Source: Liolophura sinensis (lineage: Eukaryota > Mollusca > Polyplacophora > Chitonida > Chitonidae). From it: a DNA stretch of 64,000 nt. The notes beneath the pieces are model-generated. The model was not told where the DNA came from. It searched no databases and was given only the letters and a program-made list of their open reading frames with translations. The position numbers were made by a program, and so were the translations under genes. The DNA is taken from the NCBI RefSeq assembly GCF_032854445.1, contig NC_088303.1, forward strand, positions 34,267,265-34,331,264, in the 5' to 3' direction. Of the stretch, positions 59,201 through 64,000 are shown one piece after another (the first letter of the stretch is position 1; each line of letters opens with the position of its first letter).

Positions 59201-61527
59201 GTATGCCCCGCCACTGATTTGGTCACATGTTTTAGTATGAAACTTGAGGAACCAGAGTACAAAGGCACCTCCCTTTCTTAGATACCTGGCAAAAATCCTG
59301 ACATACATGTATAAAAGTTGCAGCTGTGAAAGGTAGAGCTGGATTCAAACCTGAGGCTTAACTGGTTAAATTCTGAAGATATACATGTAGGTCCCATATA
59401 AAAAGAGAATTGACTGAACCAGGGATATCGTGAGTCTTACTGAGTCAGCAGAATATGTTACTTGATTGTGCATGTAACCATGGCCATTAGGGGATCCTTG
59501 GGGGTGCCATAGTCTAACACTTTCCACATGTGGGAACTTGACTAATGTGTTTGAGATGAGTAAAGAGGAGATCTCATCAGCAGAAAGCAGGCCAGACTAA
59601 AAATAACTTGCCAGTGTGGCGTTTAAGTATGGTATATTGTTATGGTACATAGGTGTGCAAGTGTATTAATGTACATGTACATAAAGCAGTCATGGTAAAG
59701 TTTGGGGGAACTTGGTAATCTTTGCTGCAGCCACATTTTCAGTTTCTCTGCCCTCTCAAACTATAAGCGCCTTTGTAGCGTCCATTAAACAGCCATGGGA
59801 AAGCTTTGGAAACCTTTGTCGTTGGTCGTACTTGTTCGTACATTTCCCATACACATGGAGTGCATGTACATGTGCCTCTATCCTCCAAAGCGGTAATACC
59901 CTTTTGAATTGTACATTAATTTCACTAAACACACATGTGAAAAATCTGGTTAACTTGGCTAAGATTGATTGAACTATACACAGGTAGGAGACCTACATGT
60001 ACATGTGCCTCTAACCTCCCCAATTTCCTTCAGAGGTCACCGCCCACTTCTTATCTAATTGGCCAGCTACAGTATTTGGCAGGTAATGTGCCTGGTGTGA
60101 ACCAGCAGGAAACATGCGTGCAGTGGGAGTTGAGTAGCCAGTTAACCCTGCCAGTATCTAAACTGACACTTATCTTTGACCTCTCTATTGTAGATAATAT
60201 GTTCCCTGATTTGTCCCTATTTGTACACACTCCTTCAAATACCATTGTTTGTCCCATTCTCCTTGTGAATATTGTATACACAGTTACACATACAGCACAT
60301 ATACATGGGGTTTATACTCGAGCTTTCCCAGGACTGGAGAAAAAGAATTGACAGGAAGTTAAATAGATTAGCCTAGTATTTGTAGTCTGTTAATTTTAGG
60401 TGATAAATCGCTGTAACCACACCTAAAGTTTGTATTACTGTGTGTTATAGTGTCATGCATTGTTCTGTTTTTTAATTTTAAGTAATATAAGGGACCAGGT
60501 AATATCCAAGTGGTTAACTGTCAATTAATTACTGTGATATCCAAGGTATAGGTCCATTTGTGGTTCAGGATACATGTACGTATGTTATAAATTAATGCAG
60601 CACTTTCTCCTGTTTCCTTAAGGTTGATTCAGGACAAAATATCCCGCTAAGGAAAATGTCCATGGTGTGTCTGTCCTCAAGAGCATGATTGCCAGGCATT
60701 TGGCATATGTAGATAGGTGCAGATTGAGAACAGTGCATGTACTTGTATATTCATGTTAGTTCTCAATTCTCTGCTTAAAGAATTCTTCTTGATCAGGCTG
60801 CTTGAATAGCATAGTTGATGATAGTACTACATGTATATTCTTTTACTTGTGATGGTAAGGATGAGAGGCTCTGCTCTATAAATGACGGTGGTATCAACGC
60901 TAGATCTGTCTCATCAGGCACTTCTCTCAGAATAATTAATTAAATGTTATTAGTTTAAATACTTCTTTTGGCTCATTTGTATTCTTGTAACTTTAATGGA
61001 ACAGGTTTTATTTGTATTTGATACATCTTTATTGAATTATGTCTGATATATGCACTCTCACAGACACATGTCTGTATATTGTTCCTTTTTGCTTCCTGTA
61101 TATTTGCTTTCAAATCAAACATTCAGCGCTCAATCTACCATGACATGATTGAAATGTTGCTGATGTGACATTATCTTTTATTCAGTGTTCAAGTAAAAAA
61201 AAAAAAAAACTTTATAACCCCATCTCTGCGCATTATGACATTCTGCCTGTAAGTCTGTCTGACATCTTTTCTGAACCTGTCAAAATGTATCTGACTGCAA
61301 GATGTTTAGTCTAGATACTGATGGGCAGATATGGTATGAGTGGTCCAGACAGATCCTTAAGGCCATAGATTATATGTAAAGGTGTGCCTGTCTGTGATAG
61401 CAGACACTATTTAAACAAGCAGACTGAGAAATAATCCCCTAGAGATTACATTTAGACTGTCTGGATTAGATTGACAAATACACTCTCATGTGAAAAAGTC
61501 ACCACTGGTTCAACTTTACATCAGTAT

Positions 61528-61582
61528 TGTAAAGAGAAATATTCTTGAGTATGACGTAAAACATGAATCAAATAAATGAATA
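61528..61582 (+). mobile_element. SINE tail remnant
   Basis: TATTGTAAAGAGAAATATTC, TTGAGTATGACGTAAAACAT and GAATCAAATAAATGAAT form the 3' end shared by type A/D SINEs, with a simple-repeat tail. The body is not recognisable. Confidence 0.75.
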
Positions 61583-62917
61583 TGAAGGACAGAACAGAAG
61601 GCTAATACTAATGTGCATAAAGATGTTCATCTATACCCAAAAAAGTGAATCGTAACATTAAAAGCAGCCATATCTGGGAAGAAAATAACCCAGACGAAAA
61701 TTTTTCCCACTCATCGCTTTACTTGTTATCAATACGTATTTTATGAAAATCAAATTAGGACCCCAGAAATAAATGTGTAATAATAATAAATAATATTTAA
61801 TAATAATTAATAATGTGTAGGTCTTTATACAACATGATAAAATTTTGAAATAAGTTTTATTCTTCAGGTTGAAATTTTAGTAATGTTCTTTTTCAATGCC
61901 TTTAATATTTTAAATTAAGAACTAAAAATAGAATGATTCACAACCTTTTGAAATGGCCTTGGTAATTAAGTTGCAAGCACATGTACATGGGCATACTGAT
62001 TCAAGATGTTCAGTTTGAAGTCAGCAGAGCACATGTGCACTTGACCCTATACATTGGATCCTGTATGCCCGTGTGAGATTTGCAGTGTTGTAAAAATATG
62101 TTTGGTGTCATGACATAAATGTTTGTTTTGTTTCCTGCACATGTTTCTAAGGATGTACATACATGTATCTTTTGCTGATAGAAATACATGTAAGTTGTAA
62201 TTCACAGTGTCAGGCACTATTTAAAAAGGCTATTAGGCAATATTAACAGTCTCACATTTGTCTCAATTCGTAGCCTTTATTGCTTTTAGATGAGCGATTA
62301 AACACATACTTACATAGACGGGTATTTATACGTTTGTGCGCACCTGGTTCTGCTGACTCGTCTCTGTATCATCTAGCAGGTGCGTGACATGTATCAGCAA
62401 ATGATATGCTTCTACTGCACTATTCCACTGATAATCCTGAGGATGGGTTCAGTACCAGGTAACCTGATAGACCCAACACCAGCAATAGCTGGGAACAAAT
62501 GTCAGCACCTATCTCAGACTCAGGAGAAAGAGGTTTGAGAAGCAGCGGGTTGTCAGTCAAAAGGGTGAAATCTTTTCACCTGGAAGGATTTCGTAGAGAT
62601 TATACAGATACAATACTTTTTCAACCTTTTCAATGACCTCTGCAACCATTATTAGGGTGTAGATAAATAATTTGCACAGTTTTATTAAGCTTGCATCTTT
62701 AACAACACAAACAAATCACTTTTGGCATCATTTTCATAATAATTGTACGCATAAGTTTCACGAAAAAAGTGATTTAGTGGTTGAAAAGATTAAAGATTTA
62801 CAGTAGATACAGCTTTGGCATGTTCATAGAAAGTAGTGAACTGCAGTTAGGGTCTTTCAGCATGAAAGGACAGATGCAGTAGTAATTGAATACATGCTGT
62901 ACTGGCCTGTACATGAA

Positions 62918-63078
62918 CTGATTGATTGATTGATTGATGTGACATGGGTCAGGTTATTGGTGGAGAAACCTAGAGTGTTTGTAGTAAACTACGGACTTTT
63001 GCCAAGTACCTGACAAACCTGGTGAGGCAAGGACTGCAAGACCTGGATTTGAACACGCGACCTACGAACTTGAAACTG
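62918..63078 (-). mobile_element. tRNA-headed SINE, type D, reverse
   Basis: The + strand starts with (GATT)n and continues GGTGGAGAAACCTAGAGTGT, GTAAACTACGGACTTTTGCC. Near 63040 the reverse complement contains GTGTTCAAATCCAGGTCTTG, a good RNA polymerase III box B. It matches the D copies at 26214, 39470 and 39995 in the GGAGAAACC and GCCAAGT blocks. Confidence 0.6.
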
Positions 63079-64000
63079 ATATTGTCAGAAAACCATAAAA
63101 AAATGTTCAGATATTTCATGTACTTGAAGGGCTCTTATCAGCAAAATTTAAATTGTCCTTGGGAAGTTGTGCAATATTTTGTCTGGGTTGTCCTCGAAAC
63201 TTCCCTTTTATCAAGGTACAGGCATCTTGTGACTGGATGAAAGAGCCAGAATTCTGGATTTAGTTCTGTACACTTTGTATATACATGTAGTAATGTACAC
63301 CTTGTATATTTAGTAAGTACACCTTATATGTTACAAGGTGTACATGAATAGGTAACAGTAGTTGATTAATAAAAGACATCATGTTGTGCAGTATTGATGT
63401 AGTACTGTTGCAAGTCGAAGTTCAGAAGGCTGCAAATGCTCTGTGGTTGAATTCCATTTGTAACCATGGATTTACCATTTATACATTAATGACTATCCAG
63501 CTTTGGTGTGTGTAACTAAGCCTAGCTCTTGCTCTGAACTTCAGACACATAGGTGAAATGTATACTCTATGCTAAAAGTGCAATACACAGTCTTTGCCTT
63601 CTTCACCTCAGCAATGGAAGCTTTGTATCATGAGATCATAGTGATGCAGGGCGGAAGTGCATGAAATTCCCTGGAGGGTAGAGTGTAACAGAAACCACCT
63701 GTGGGGATAGCAGAAGGGTCAGAGAGTGAGCAGGGGAAGCAATTAAGAGTTTGTCTGGGTGATAAACTGAACAAGGCTTTTAACTAGCAGAAATAAGAAA
63801 TGGAAATACTGTTTTACTGATTCATACACATACACAAAGTCCATATGCTTAAACCCATTGAAATTGAATTTCATCATTGCAACTGATGATCAGGAACAGG
63901 CTAACTTAAGGCAGGCTGATCATAAGCAACTAAATCCAACCCAAACCAACCAATGTCAAACAGTTTTGATTATGTTAAGAAGTTCAAGAAAAACTCGAAA

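Larger units (their letters stand above)
47865..64000 (+). other. Presumed intron 1 (continues past the window)
   Basis: It begins with GTAAGT directly after the signal-peptide exon. I looked for later exons and found none that I can defend. Open frames (for example 49806-49994, 55762-55974, 59965-60351) have no domain, poor splice context and intron-like composition. The stretch holds several type B SINEs, one type A and one type D SINE, a MITE-like element and many TACATGTA words. CpG is rare after about 48.5 kb. A long first intron is common in animal receptor genes. Separate genes hidden inside cannot be excluded. Confidence 0.5.

Noticed and set aside
59965-60351. 128-codon + frame in the presumed intron
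   Set aside because: No domain. Composition matches the surrounding intron, and acceptor and donor signals do not bracket it.

Overview
This is eukaryotic, gene-poor genomic DNA. It has no operons, ribosome-binding sites or compact bacterial-style genes. It carries an assembly gap of 200 N, several minisatellites, and many diverged tRNA-headed SINEs. The SINE tails, of the type (C/T)GTATAAGTGAAATATTCTTGAGTACGGCGT, are a style I associate with molluscs and other lophotrochozoans. My best guess is a mollusc, but this is inference from repeat style only; no conserved gene fixes the species.

Layout. From 1 to about 38 kb I find no convincing intact gene. This part holds SINEs of at least four kinds (called A, B, C and D here), a ~1.4 kb TTAA-flanked fold-back element (17.7-19.0 kb), a palindrome at 24.4 kb, two copies of an ACACAAG-rich element, and minisatellite arrays at 2.2, 10.7, 13.5-14.1, 22.1-22.9 and 37.1-37.5 kb. 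At 38.5-39.0 kb lies a broken RecQ-type helicase copy that has lost its ATP-binding motif. It sits in a CpG-poor patch (about 38.6-40.6 kb) that also holds two D-type SINEs and one possible exon.

Around 47.1-48.4 kb the sequence becomes CpG-rich. Inside this lies the best gene call: a first coding exon at 47775-47864 on the + strand. It has a good start context, encodes a 30-residue signal peptide, and ends at a perfect GTAAGT donor. From there to the end of the window (more than 16 kb) I see no further convincing exon, so I read it as intron 1, with the rest of the gene beyond 64 kb. The intron is strongly CpG-depleted and rich in TACATGTA-like words compared with the left half. That fits the gene-body methylation known in many invertebrates.

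The most useful mobile-element results are read directly from the bases. Three SINE insertions have clear 11-13 bp target-site duplications, and one SINE is nested inside another with an 11 bp duplication. Structurally different SINE families share the same ~40-nt 3' domain. A 132-bp segment occurs twice within 1 kb with a single difference. I found no evidence of an undescribed defence, CRISPR or biosynthetic system. Most long open frames here come from tandem repeats whose unit length is a multiple of three.
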